From assembly GCF_012489685.1 (NCBI RefSeq), contig NC_080043.1, forward strand, positions 43,291,127-43,355,126: a stretch of 64,000 nucleotides of DNA, given 5' to 3'. Positions 9,909-18,622 of the stretch are shown piece by piece. Below the pieces are notes generated by a model. The model was not told the DNA's origin. It did no database searches and worked only from the letters and a program-made list of their open reading frames with translations. Each line of letters begins with the position of its first letter. Positions within the stretch are counted from its first letter, which is position 1. The position numbers were made by a program, and so were the translations under genes. The DNA comes from Lotus japonicus. Its lineage: Eukaryota > Streptophyta > Magnoliopsida > Fabales > Fabaceae.

Positions 9909-11584
9909 CTAACTTGGTTCCCCCGCCAAGATGCCCACGATAGGGTCCATCCAAGTTTTATGGCGTTCGATGCAGGCCACCAGTTCTCCCTCTATACTTG
10001 GATTGGCTAGTGTTTCCTGGATCACACTCCGATTGTTCCCAGGCTTTCGAGTACTTGCCAGCTTTGCCAGGGCATCCACCCTCTGATTCTTCGCTCTCTG
10101 AATAAACTCAACTACCACTTCCCATAGTTGACCTATCAGGAGTCGCATGCGCTCCGGATATTTTACTAGAATAGGCTCTTTCACTTGAAACACTTCATTC
10201 ACTTGATTCGCAACTAGTAATGAATCTGTTCTAACATGCAAACTGTCAATCTGAACCTCGATGGCTAACTTTAAACCTGCAATTAACGCCTCGTACTCTG
10301 CCTGATTATAGCTCGCTTTGAACTGAAACCTCAGAGATTGCTCCAGTATTAGTTCTCCAGGTCCTTCCAACGTCTCCCCCGCTCCGCTTCCATTCTCATT
10401 CGACGACCCATCAACGAATAGCTTCCACGGTGTACTTACCCGCTCGCTAGTTTCCGATGTTAACTCTACCACAATGTCCGCTAAGACTTGCACTCCAACC
10501 TTCCCCCTCTTGTCATACTGCAAACCATACTTCGACAGTTCTACTGACCACGCGACAAGTCTTCCTGATAAGTCAGGCTTTTGTAACACCTGCCTCAAAG
10601 GCAAATCAGTTCTTACCTTTACTGAAAACTGTGGAAGTACGACCTTAGGCGTCTGGCGGTCATTAGTACGGCAAGCGCCGCCTTCTCTATCTTTTGATAC
10701 CTGGTCTCCGCCCCCTGAAGTGTGTGGCTCACACAGTAGACTATTTTCTGCTCGCAATCCACCTCTTGAAGAATCACCGAGCTGATTGCATGGTGGCCGA
10801 CAGAGAAATACAAATGCAAAGGAAGACCTTGGACGGGCTTCGATAGGGCGGGCGGTGCGGATAGCAGCTCCTTAAGGCGATTGAAAGCTTCCTCGCACTC
10901 CGAATTCCACTCGAACGCCGCATTTTTCTTGAGGCATTTGAAGAACTGAGCTGACTTCTCGCCCGAGTGAGGGAGGAATCTCGAAAGGGCTGCGATCTGC
11001 TTCGTCAAACGTTGCACTTCTTTTACATTGCTTGGACTCTTCATCTCCTGTATCGCTTTGCTCTAGTCAGGGTTGATCTCAATCCCTCTCGATGTTATCA
11101 TGAAACCCAAAAACTTTCCTCCCTGTATCTCGATGGAACACTTTTCTGAATTGAGCCTCATGTTGTGCTTCCGGAGTTCGCCAAAAGCCTCCGACAAATC
11201 TTCATGGTGGTTCGCTCCCAAGGGAGACTTTACGATCATGTCATCTACGTAAACATCCATGTTTCTCCCCACATGGCCGGCGAAGACCCTGTCCATCAGC
11301 CGCTGATATGTCGCCCCGACATTCTTCAATCCGAACGGCATCGTCTGGTAGCAGTAGTTTACCCTAGAGGTCATGAAGGTCCTTTTGTCCTCATCTGAAG
11401 GGTGCATCTTGATTTGATGATAATCTGAGTAGGCATCCATCAAGCTTAGCAACTCATTGCCGAACGCCCCATCCACCAGCTTGTCTATACTTGGCAATGG
11501 GTAAGAGTCTTTTGGGCATGCCTTGTTCAGGTCCGTGTAGTCTACGCAAATGCGCCATTTCCCATTTTCCTTCTTTACCATCAC
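9909..11584 (-). pseudogene. Tat reverse transcriptase with two RNase H domains, broken
   Basis: Reverse transcriptase occupies 11584-11063: CVDYTDLNKACPKDSYPLP, the palm segment ending YVDDMIVKS with both active-site Asp kept, and GLKN before it. A stop separates it from 11044-10619, the RT thumb and first RNase H (QGAETRYQKIEK and following). A frameshift leads to 10757-9909, holding LFVDGSSNENGSGAG and YNQAEYEALIAGLKLA, hallmarks of the archaeal-like RNase H of Tat elements. Products would copy and degrade element RNA in the virus-like particle; this copy cannot encode them intact. Confidence 0.8.
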
Positions 11585-11698
11585 AACATTCGCCAGCCAT
11601 GTGGGATACTTGATCTCACGAATAAATTATGCCGCCCGTAATTTAATTACCTCTTGTTGAATAGCCTTCTCTTTTTCGTCGCCCATGCGCCGGCGCGT

Positions 11699-12830
11699 CT
11701 AGGTTACTGGCTTGATTCCGGGGTTCAAAGCCAGCCTATGGCAGATGAAGCTTGGGTCTATCCCCGGCATGTCCTTGTGACTCCATGCGAAAAGATCTAA
11801 ATTCTCACCCAACAGCTTTGCCAGCCTCAGTTCTTGGTCCTCAGTTAGCCTGGTCCCGATTTTCAAGACTCTGTCTCCAAATATCAGTTCCTTGGTCTTC
11901 TCAATTGGCGTGGGCCTATTCAGGCGCATGAACCTCATTGCATCGGTTTCCTACCGGGGCATTCTTTTGCCCATACCGATCCACCGAATTGCTATAACAT
12001 TCTTTGGCACTCTTCTAGTCCACAACAATTCTCCTAATCCGCCCACCTAGTAGCGAGTATTTGACCGCCAAATGTGTTGTCGAAATTACGGCACATAACC
12101 GATTTAAGGTGTTACGCCCGATGATCATGTTGTAAGACCCCACCGCCTGCAGAACTAAATATCTTACTTTCAACACCTTAGCGCTCTCGCGCTCGCCAAA
12201 TGTTGTGTCAAGTTCAAGGACGCCCCTTACCCACACTTGCTCGCCCGTAAACCCCACAAGAGATCCTGCGTAGGGAGTTAAGTCCCTGTCGTCGAAACCA
12301 AGCCGATCAAACGCATCGCTATAAATGATATCTGCTGAGCTTCTCTGATCTAGAAGCACGCGTTGTACATTGAGTTGGTTGACACGGAGCAGGACCACAA
12401 TCGGGTCATCAAGATGAGGCTTGATTCCAAAAAAGTCAGTAGATGAAATCTTGATGTCAGGATGGTGGAAACCGAATGGGATCTCTATGACCGCGTTTAC
12501 CGCACTGGCATGTCGTTTCCTCGACGCATTCGTGACACCACCCCCTCCGAAGCCTCCAGCTATTGTGCCAACTTCGCTAGGCTTAGAACCCCTGTCACCT
12601 TGCGTACTTGCGGTCCCCTTCGCCGGTTGCCTTGCCGCCACCACCTTTCCAATCCCCCGCTTCAGTGCGTGGCATTCCTCAGTAACATGTCCTGTCACGC
12701 GGTGATATTCGCACGATGTATCCGAACCGCAGCCCTTAGTCGGTCGCCTAGGTGCCCTTGGTCCGCCAATCATTTGTGTCGCCTTCATTACTTGAAAAGT
12801 TTCCGTCTGGCCCGGGCTACCTACGGACAT
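11699..12830 (-). pseudogene. Tat gag 3' part and protease, broken
   Basis: The segment 12830-12015 begins with the end of gag, carrying a knuckle-like CEYHRVTGHVTEEC. It continues into an aspartic-protease-like domain, where the usual catalytic DxGSS motif reads DQRSSADIIYSDAF: the Gly after Gln is Arg, so activity is doubtful. It stops at 12015. A further piece (11938-11699, FICHRLALNPG) links the protease to reverse transcriptase in another frame. Confidence 0.65.
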
Positions 12831-13826
12831 CGTCTCCCCTCTCCGAGGGGAAGGTTGCGACCCCTGTTGGCTCCGCCTTCCGAGGTTTCCTCGCTACCAA
12901 GGCAGCCTTTTGTTCTCCTTAAGGAGTTTCGCCGCCGACGTTCTTCTCGCCCCTCGCCCTTCAAATGATAGACGTGTACTCTTATGCGCCTCGTCCTCCT
13001 CATCAAGGATATACGCATTCTTGAAGGCGCGCGCACAGGCTTGTGACTCTGAATCCTCGATCTTGACAGATGTTGCACTGTACCGCCTCACATAGTGCTT
13101 CAAAGTTTCTCCTTCTAACTGGCAAACATTATACATATCATTAATCGTAACCTACTTGATCTTGCTGGCGGAGAACTAAACAAGGAACTTCGACAAGAAA
13201 TCACGGAAGTTCGTGATAGATCCGCGAGGCAAAGTCGTGAACCAAGCCATCGTCGTGCCTTTGAACGTTGATGGGAACATCTTGCACTTTAGCGCATCAG
13301 AAGCTGCACTTATCACCATCTTTGTGTTGAAGTAGAGCAAATGATCCTTCGGATCCGTCTTTCCGTTGTACGTCTCCAGAACGAGATTCTTCATATTGTC
13401 AGGAATTGCTACCTCCCTTACCGCCGCCGAGAATGGCTCAAACTCCGCTACAGCCTCCGCCTCCCGTTCTCCCTCGTCCTGTTGTTCAAGGCGATAATAG
13501 TCCAACTGCTCTTGCAAGTAGTCATTCCGCTGCCGTATGTTGTCAACGATGCGGATCAAACGTCTCCAGTCTTTGTGAGTGATCGGAGCTTGAGGTAATG
13601 GTGATCCGCTTCCCCAAGCTTCCTTCGAGCGTGCTAGAGATCCGTGTTGTGAAGGTGAGGACGGTGGAGAAGGTAATGGAGGCGTCGGAGAAGGAGGAGG
13701 AGGAGTCGGTTGCTCAGGTTGCTTGCGACGAACCTCCTCACGACGCGGCCTTCCCCCCACACGACGCGGTGGTGAACCGCGCCTCTGCTCCAGCGTTTTG
13801 ATGCGTCGACGACGGCGAGTCTCCAT
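12821..13826 (-). pseudogene. Tat gag, broken
   Basis: The frame starts at the ATG at 13826 with an Arg-rich stretch, followed by a Pro/Ser-rich linker and a retrotransposon gag domain (DPKDHLLYFNTKM and CKMFPSTFKGTTMAWF, residues about 155-205). It ends at a stop at 13176. Gag sequence resumes in the same sense at 13136-12894 (LEGETLKHYVRRY) and in another frame to 12821. It lies right after the primer site, as expected. Confidence 0.7.
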
Positions 13827-13952
13827 CAGACGTCAACCGCGAACCAAAAATTCAACCAAAAAACACGAAAATCAGAGGAAATTGCACAGAATTCCGAACT
13901 TCTCTTAATCAAAAACAGCAATACACGTAGTTTGGGAATCGAAATCTACCGA

Positions 13953-13970
13953 TCCCCACAGACGACGCCA
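13953..13970 (-). other. Primer binding site of the Tat element
   Basis: The minus strand reads TGGCGTCGTCTGTGGGGA two bases after the LTR end. The TGGCG(C/T)CG start is typical of Tat/Athila primer sites; I do not assign the tRNA with certainty. Confidence 0.6.
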
Positions 13971-13972
13971 AA

Positions 13973-14244
13973 TGTTCCAACCAAGAACATAGAAAGAAGG
14001 TATAGTACCTAGAATGAGGGGATTGCAATGAGAGAATCTAGAGAGAGAGAGAGAGCGTGTAACCGCTTAAAGAGAGAGTGTAACTGAATCTTGAGTTTGT
14101 TATTCATAAAATGAGCTAAGAGTCCCTCACAATTGGTAAGCGCCCCCTATTTATAGGCTAGGGGTTGGGCCTGGTGTGCCTAACTGCCCTTAGTGGGCCG
14201 GTTGGGCCTCTCGGAGGAGGCCCAATCCCCTGGCTTGTGTGTCA
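13973..14244 (-). repeat. 5' LTR of the Tat element (about 272 bp)
   Basis: On the minus strand it starts TGACACACAAGCC and ends TTCTTGGTTGGAACA just before the primer site. A TATAAATA box lies at 14156-14149. A short (GA)n tract (about 14040-14055) lies downstream of it. The 5' boundary is inferred from the TG...CA rule because the 3' LTR is not in the window. Confidence 0.6.
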
Positions 14245-14254
14245 CCTTGGGGCG

Positions 14255-14908
14255 TGTAAGACCCTAATTTTATTATGATTATTATTTATTCGAAATAAAT
14301 AATAAGTGTGGAATTTTAGTGAAGAATGAGTTTTATTGATTGATTACACGTGTGAAAATTTTATGAAGGGTATGGAAATGTTATTATTTTGAAATAATAA
14401 TGTTTGGGTGCTTAAAATAAATGATTTGTAGGGTTTTGACCCATTTGTGGTGTTGGGCGTGTTGCTTGGAGGCCAAGGAAGTAATGGCCGAAAATTTGAA
14501 TAGAAAGAGATAAGGGAAGATCTTGTTTTTATCTGTGTTGCATTATTTGGGGGAGAAATCTAATTTAATTAGGGAGATTGAGGATTTAATTATAGAAGGG
14601 GGGGGTTATATCTTTCATTTAATTATTATTTTTTAGTTTTATTTTGAAATAAAAACAGAATATCTATTTAATTTTCAAATAAATGAGAGATAAGGAAAAT
14701 TTGAAAAAAAAAACCCTAGTTGGGGTTGTGGTGGCCGTGGGTTTGAGTGAGGGGCAAGGGAGAGAATTTTCTCTTTCATCCAAGTGAACAAAACTGAATT
14801 AGAAAGGAAAAACTCTCACACACATTCACGTATTCACTCAGAGAAAAAAAAGGTTTGAGAGAAGAGAGGAGAAGCCGCCGCCCAAGCAAGGAGAGAAAGA
14901 GAGAAGCC

Positions 14909-14968
<60 letters not shown>

Positions 14969-15524
14969 AGGGAAAAGAGAGGGAGGAAGAGCAAGGATTA
15001 TCTCTCTTCATTCTTCATCTTTTCTTTCTCAAGTTTAAGGCAAAGGAGAGTCTAGGACTTGTGAAGCAAGATTTTGCTTGTTTACATGAAAAACATGTTT
15101 GTGATGATGTTGTGTTAGTTCTTAATTTTTGTGAACCTCTTATATGATGAATTGAGTCTCTTTTGGAACATGTTTTAAGGTTATACTTCTGTTTTACATT
15201 CTCTAATTGAGTGATGCCATGATCCATGAGAATTTTTAGACAAAATCTTGCTAAACTTGTCATATATGTTTGGATCTAATTTGGTAATCAATAACATGTG
15301 TTAGAATGGGTTGTATGTTGATGTTTATGATTGAAAATCTTTCTGGTTTTTATATATGGAGCATGATCAAGCATGATTAAAAATTTTGGGAACCCTACAC
15401 ACCATGCATGTCACGGCCGAACCCTAATTTCCTAGGATTTAGGCGACTTTTCTTATCTTCTTGACTATTTGTTTAAGTTGATGTATGTTGCTGATTTTTT
15501 TTTACTACTGGATACGTGAAAAAG
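14255..15524 (+). repeat. 5' part of a Tekay-type LTR (+), truncated
   Basis: It begins TGTAAGACCCTAATTTTATT, the start signature shared by the gypsy LTRs in this window, and runs AT-rich to 15524, where element C was inserted. It contains a (GA)28 microsatellite at 14911-14966 following a GAGAAGCCGCC leader-like stretch. The apparent frames over the microsatellite are repeats of Arg-Glu and are not genes. The 3' remainder is not adjacent to the other side of element C. Confidence 0.6.
14911..14966 (+). repeat. (GA)28 microsatellite
   Basis: An uninterrupted GA dinucleotide run sits in the likely transcribed leader of the truncated LTR. Confidence 0.95.
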
Positions 15525-16330
15525 TGTAAGACCCGGGGATTTATTTATGTTTTGTATTATTGAAGAATAATATAAAGTACGATGTTTTATTTTCAGTAAG
15601 GAGAAAATACTGATTAATTGTTACTATAACGCTTGTATAGTAATTTATTACGTAAAGCGCGAGTAGTCGATATGCATGCATGCACATGCATAATTTTGGG
15701 TAGTGCATAAAATATGCAAAAAGGGAATTTTCGAGACTCATATCTATTATATTGGAGGAGGAGTTTTATTTATTTATTAAATAAATATAAAGTGTTATGG
15801 GAATTTATTTAAATCAGATTTTTATTTTGAATTAATTTATTTTGAGAAGATAGGATTTGAAAATTGGAGATATACCTTTTTTTATGTTGGCCGAAAATTT
15901 GGTTTAAAAGGGCAAAAATATTGGAGATATTTTATAATGAAATAAATGCTTTGGGTCATCTTTATTTTAAAAAAATAAATAAATTCAGATTTTATTTAAA
16001 CTAATATGGAAGGTTTTTAATTTTTGAAAATTGGTTAAGGAGAGAGAGAGTGGCCGAAAACTCTAGTTGCTAGGGTTTAGGGCTTTATTTTGAAATTTAA
16101 ACCAATTTTCCTTGATTTGAGGGTTTAATTGAAGAGAAAATCAGAAAAATATCCTAACTACCTAGATGAGGGGGGCGGCCAAGGCATCTTGGAGGGGATC
16201 TTGGGATATTTTGATTTTTCTTGGTGATTAAGTAATTAATTTGAATTAAAGTTTATTAAAATTATATTTTAACCCTGGGCTTGGGCTGAAAATAAGGGTT
16301 TTATTGTATTTTCACCTCCACACCCTCCAC

Positions 16331-16338
16331 TATAAATA
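16331..16338 (+). promoter_or_regulatory. TATA box of the element C 5' LTR
   Basis: TATAAATA lies in a CCACTATAAATAGGAG context, with a pyrimidine-rich stretch and hairpins beginning about 60 bp downstream. The same box is at 26023-26030 in the 3' LTR. Confidence 0.7.
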
Positions 16339-16430
16339 GGAGTCTCTAGTGAAGGGAAAATCACAACTCAGAGCTCTCCAAATTTTTGTGAGTCTCTCTA
16401 TCTCTCCCTCTCCAGAGTTCTTCTTGACCT

Positions 16431-16664
16431 CTATAGGAAATAATTCCTATAGTAACTAAGCTCTGCTTCCTTCGGGAAGTAGTGAACTCAAGTATTTTTT
16501 CTTCTTGTTTACAAGAAGAAGATGAAATATTGTTTGGTTTTAGGGGATGGGGTTCGAATATTTGAAGGGGGGAAATGATGCTCCTTTTTCCTTCAAATTC
16601 TAACCCTAGTTTGTTGGTCCGTGCAGGTTCGCGCACGGAAAGGTTAGATCGAACGTACTCGATC
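16431..16664 (+). repeat. Hairpin-rich start of the element C leader
   Basis: Perfect or near-perfect inverted repeats follow one another: CTATAGGAAataaTTCCTATAG (9-bp stem, 16431-16452), CTTCCttcGGGAAG (about 16467-16480), a TCTTCTTGT / ACAAGAAGA pair (about 16499-16519), TCCGTGC / GCGCACGGA (about 16619-16640) and GATCGAacgtacTCGATC (about 16647-16664). They lie just downstream of the TATA box. Confidence 0.65.
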
Positions 16665-17115
16665 TCGCGTGGAAAGCGTAGCCAAGGTGAGGGCACTTCC
16701 GTCTAGAGAAGTCTTACTGCTTTCCTGCATGTGAAGTTGTATGCGAGTGTGGTTGATAACATGCTTAGTATTAGTATTCAATATTATGCTAAGTGATGAT
16801 ATGATGTATGATTTATTACTAAGTTAATATGATAAATTCTTAGTATGCTATAGAACTAGTTAGTTGATGTATGCTAGTTCAAGTATGCCTTATTTGCTAA
16901 GTGAAATTATGCATGATGTTATTTAATTTCAATAACATGAGATAGAATGCCTGTCTATTTACTTGAAGTAGTAACATGAGACTAGGATTTTATGATGTTT
17001 ACTCGCATGCAAGTAAATTATGATTAGTGGAACATAGGTCTGGTTAGGACTATGAACCATGAGAACAGTGGTTCCGTTAGAGACAAAACGGATAACTTGC
17101 ACGCGAGGGTGAATG

Positions 17116-17234
17116 CGGTTTGAACCGTGATGTTATGACTTGTGGGTGTCTGACCCATGGTGTGCTGTGGTCGTTCCAAGGAACGCCATGATGTTGTGAG
17201 CTTTGCTCATGGTGTTGTTCGTCTGCTGGACGAA
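17116..17234 (+). repeat. Five-hairpin array in the element C LTR
   Basis: Five successive perfect hairpins: CGGTTtgAACCG (17116-17127), TGGGTgtctgACCCA (17143-17157), CGTTCCaaGGAACG (17172-17185), TGAGCtttGCTCA (17197-17209), TTCGTCtgctgGACGAA (17218-17234). Similar linkers containing ATGNTGTTG separate them. The stems differ in sequence, so this is not a simple tandem repeat. The same array is at 26808-26926 in the 3' LTR. Confidence 0.75.
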
Positions 17235-17448
17235 TGGTGTTGGATCCAAGGTGAAAGGTGGTTGTGTGAAAAGTGAGGACGCATAGACTAACTGAAACTT
17301 AGGCTATGTGATTAACCTTTTAGTTATGTTCTGTTGATTAATGATGATATTATATTGTCTATAACATGCTAGAGACTAGAGATATTTGAGAGTCAGAAGT
17401 TGACCCTCTCTATTTGCTATTTGTTGTTTGGGCGCTTAACGCCAACAG

Positions 17449-18009
17449 ATGGTGATCCGGAAGGAGCTAGTGGATCAGGACTGGGAGATTTATCTCCATA
17501 GTTTTGATGAGGACACGGCCTGGGGTGTCGACTACCGCCAGGAGAAGAACGTGTACGTCGGCGGCGCGACCATCTTCAAAAGAGACCAAGCTGGGCAGAT
17601 TGTTGAGACTCAGCCTATCAGAGGGAAGATTCGGTTTCCTCACGCACCCTTCCGTTTTGGACTCCCCTTAGGGATGGATTTTCTCAGCGGTTCGGAGTCG
17701 GACCCTAGTGAGGGGCCAGGCTACGAGTCAGGCGAGGGGAGCGAGCCTTCAGTGACTTCCGAGTACCGGAATCCGACAGAGGGACTCTTGGTGCCGAAGG
17801 AGGAGCCGGTGAGCCCCATTGCACCACCCGAGCAAGAGCTGAATCAGGGACTCATGGATCCCGTACCATTAGGGTTTGGGTGGAGCTTGGAGGCATTGAG
17901 GCAGTGGAACCTGGACATGAAAGTTGAGCTTCCGAAGCCAGGAGAGGAGACGCCGGAGCCTTCCAACATGTGGGCCAGAGAAGATGCAGACTGCAACGAG
18001 TGGCCTTGA
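17449..18009 (+). CDS. LTR-encoded ORF, 186 codons (element C 5' LTR)
   Basis: The ORF lies wholly inside the LTR, sense to the element, downstream of the TATA box and the hairpin array and upstream of gag. It begins ATGGTGATCCGG right after GCGCTTAACGCCAACAG, which resembles a 3' splice site. The first third has mixed composition with several Trp and Tyr (DWEIYLHSFDEDTAWGVDYR). The rest is Pro-, Glu- and Ser-rich and acidic. I recognise no domain. Two related LTRs in the window carry a shorter ORF starting ATGGT at the same place (51509 +; 61467 -), with a Trp at similar distance and an acidic or Pro-rich tail. The 3' LTR copy is interrupted by one stop. Translation is unproven. Confidence 0.5.
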   Translation: MVIRKELVDQDWEIYLHSFDEDTAWGVDYRQEKNVYVGGATIFKRDQAGQIVETQPIRGKIRFPHAPFRFGLPLGMDFLSGSESDPSEGPGYESGEGSEPSVTSEYRNPTEGLLVPKEEPVSPIAPPEQELNQGLMDPVPLGFGWSLEALRQWNLDMKVELPKPGEETPEPSNMWAREDADCNEWP

Positions 18010-18350
18010 TTGGGTTGAGAGCGCTGTTTTATTTTTGGAGCTTTTATTTTACTTTGAAGTACTTGTAGTTGATTTTCAAATGTAAACAATTTTGTCAGAT
18101 TACTAGGGTGGTTTTGTTTACACACATGGGTGTGGCCACCGTACATTATTTCAGTTATTGGATTTATATCAATCGTTCGTTTTCCTTACTCGCACGTTTG
18201 TTTATTTGATTTATATTTAACACTGAGAACTTTCGTAATAATTGGATCTTTGTCATTTAATGAAGATTAATAAATGGACGGCGAAAATTCTTTGTGAAAA
18301 TCATGATTTTTGGTTTTTCGTGACGTCCGAGAAATCGGGGAGTTACATTG

Positions 18351-18362
18351 TGGTATCAGAGC
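18351..18362 (+). other. Primer binding site, initiator tRNA-Met type
   Basis: TGGTATCAGAGC lies three bases after the LTR and matches the 3' end complement of initiator tRNA-Met, the usual primer of plant chromoviruses. Confidence 0.85.
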
Positions 18363-18622
18363 TCCGGTTGAGAAACCAGAGCACTAAGGGTTTTGGGCTT
18401 ACGAGTTTCCGAACTCGTGGTGTTTTGTTTGATAAATGTGTGTTCAAAACTTCGCGGTGAGATTGGGTAGACTTGTTTGCTAAGATGTTTGAAGTGTGAT
18501 CTTATTTGGAGTGGAGTATCAATGCCATGATGCTTTGGTTGAAAGTTTTTACTGTTAGATGATCTCTCTGACTGAGGAACTGACGTTTGGTTGTGGTTTT
18601 ATCAACAAGGAGGTTTGACATC

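Larger units (their letters stand above)
8547..14244 (-). mobile_element. Tat-type Ty3/gypsy element, decayed, 3' LTR missing
   Basis: Read right to left: 5' LTR (13973-14244), primer site, gag, protease, reverse transcriptase, RNase H, a second RNase H, integrase, then a 3' untranslated repeat region ending where another LTR was inserted (8546/8547). A second, archaeal-like RNase H between the first RNase H and integrase is diagnostic of plant Tat-lineage elements. Every coding segment is broken by stops or frameshifts. The 3' LTR would lie beyond the inserted LTRs, left of the window. Confidence 0.85.
15525..18347 (+). repeat. 5' LTR of element C
   Basis: It starts TGTAAGACCCGGGG and ends GAAATCGGGGAGTTACA. 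TATAAATA lies at 16331-16338, so nearly 2 kb of the LTR should be transcribed leader. In that leader come a group of perfect hairpins, a block conserved with other LTR families (about 17030-17109), a five-hairpin array (17116-17234) and a 186-codon ORF (17449-18009). Confidence 0.85.

Noticed and set aside
14855..15055. Arg-Glu repeat protein encoded over the GA tract
   Set aside because: It is the translation of a (GA)28 microsatellite with no conserved flanks.
17844..18146. Minus-strand 100-codon ORF in the LTR
   Set aside because: It overlaps the LTR-encoded sense ORF and runs through the terminal region; no homologue in the related LTRs.
18351..18362. tRNA gene fragments
   Set aside because: TGGTATCAGAGC and its variants are primer binding sites next to LTRs; no cloverleaf surrounds them. 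I saw no tRNA or rRNA gene in the window.
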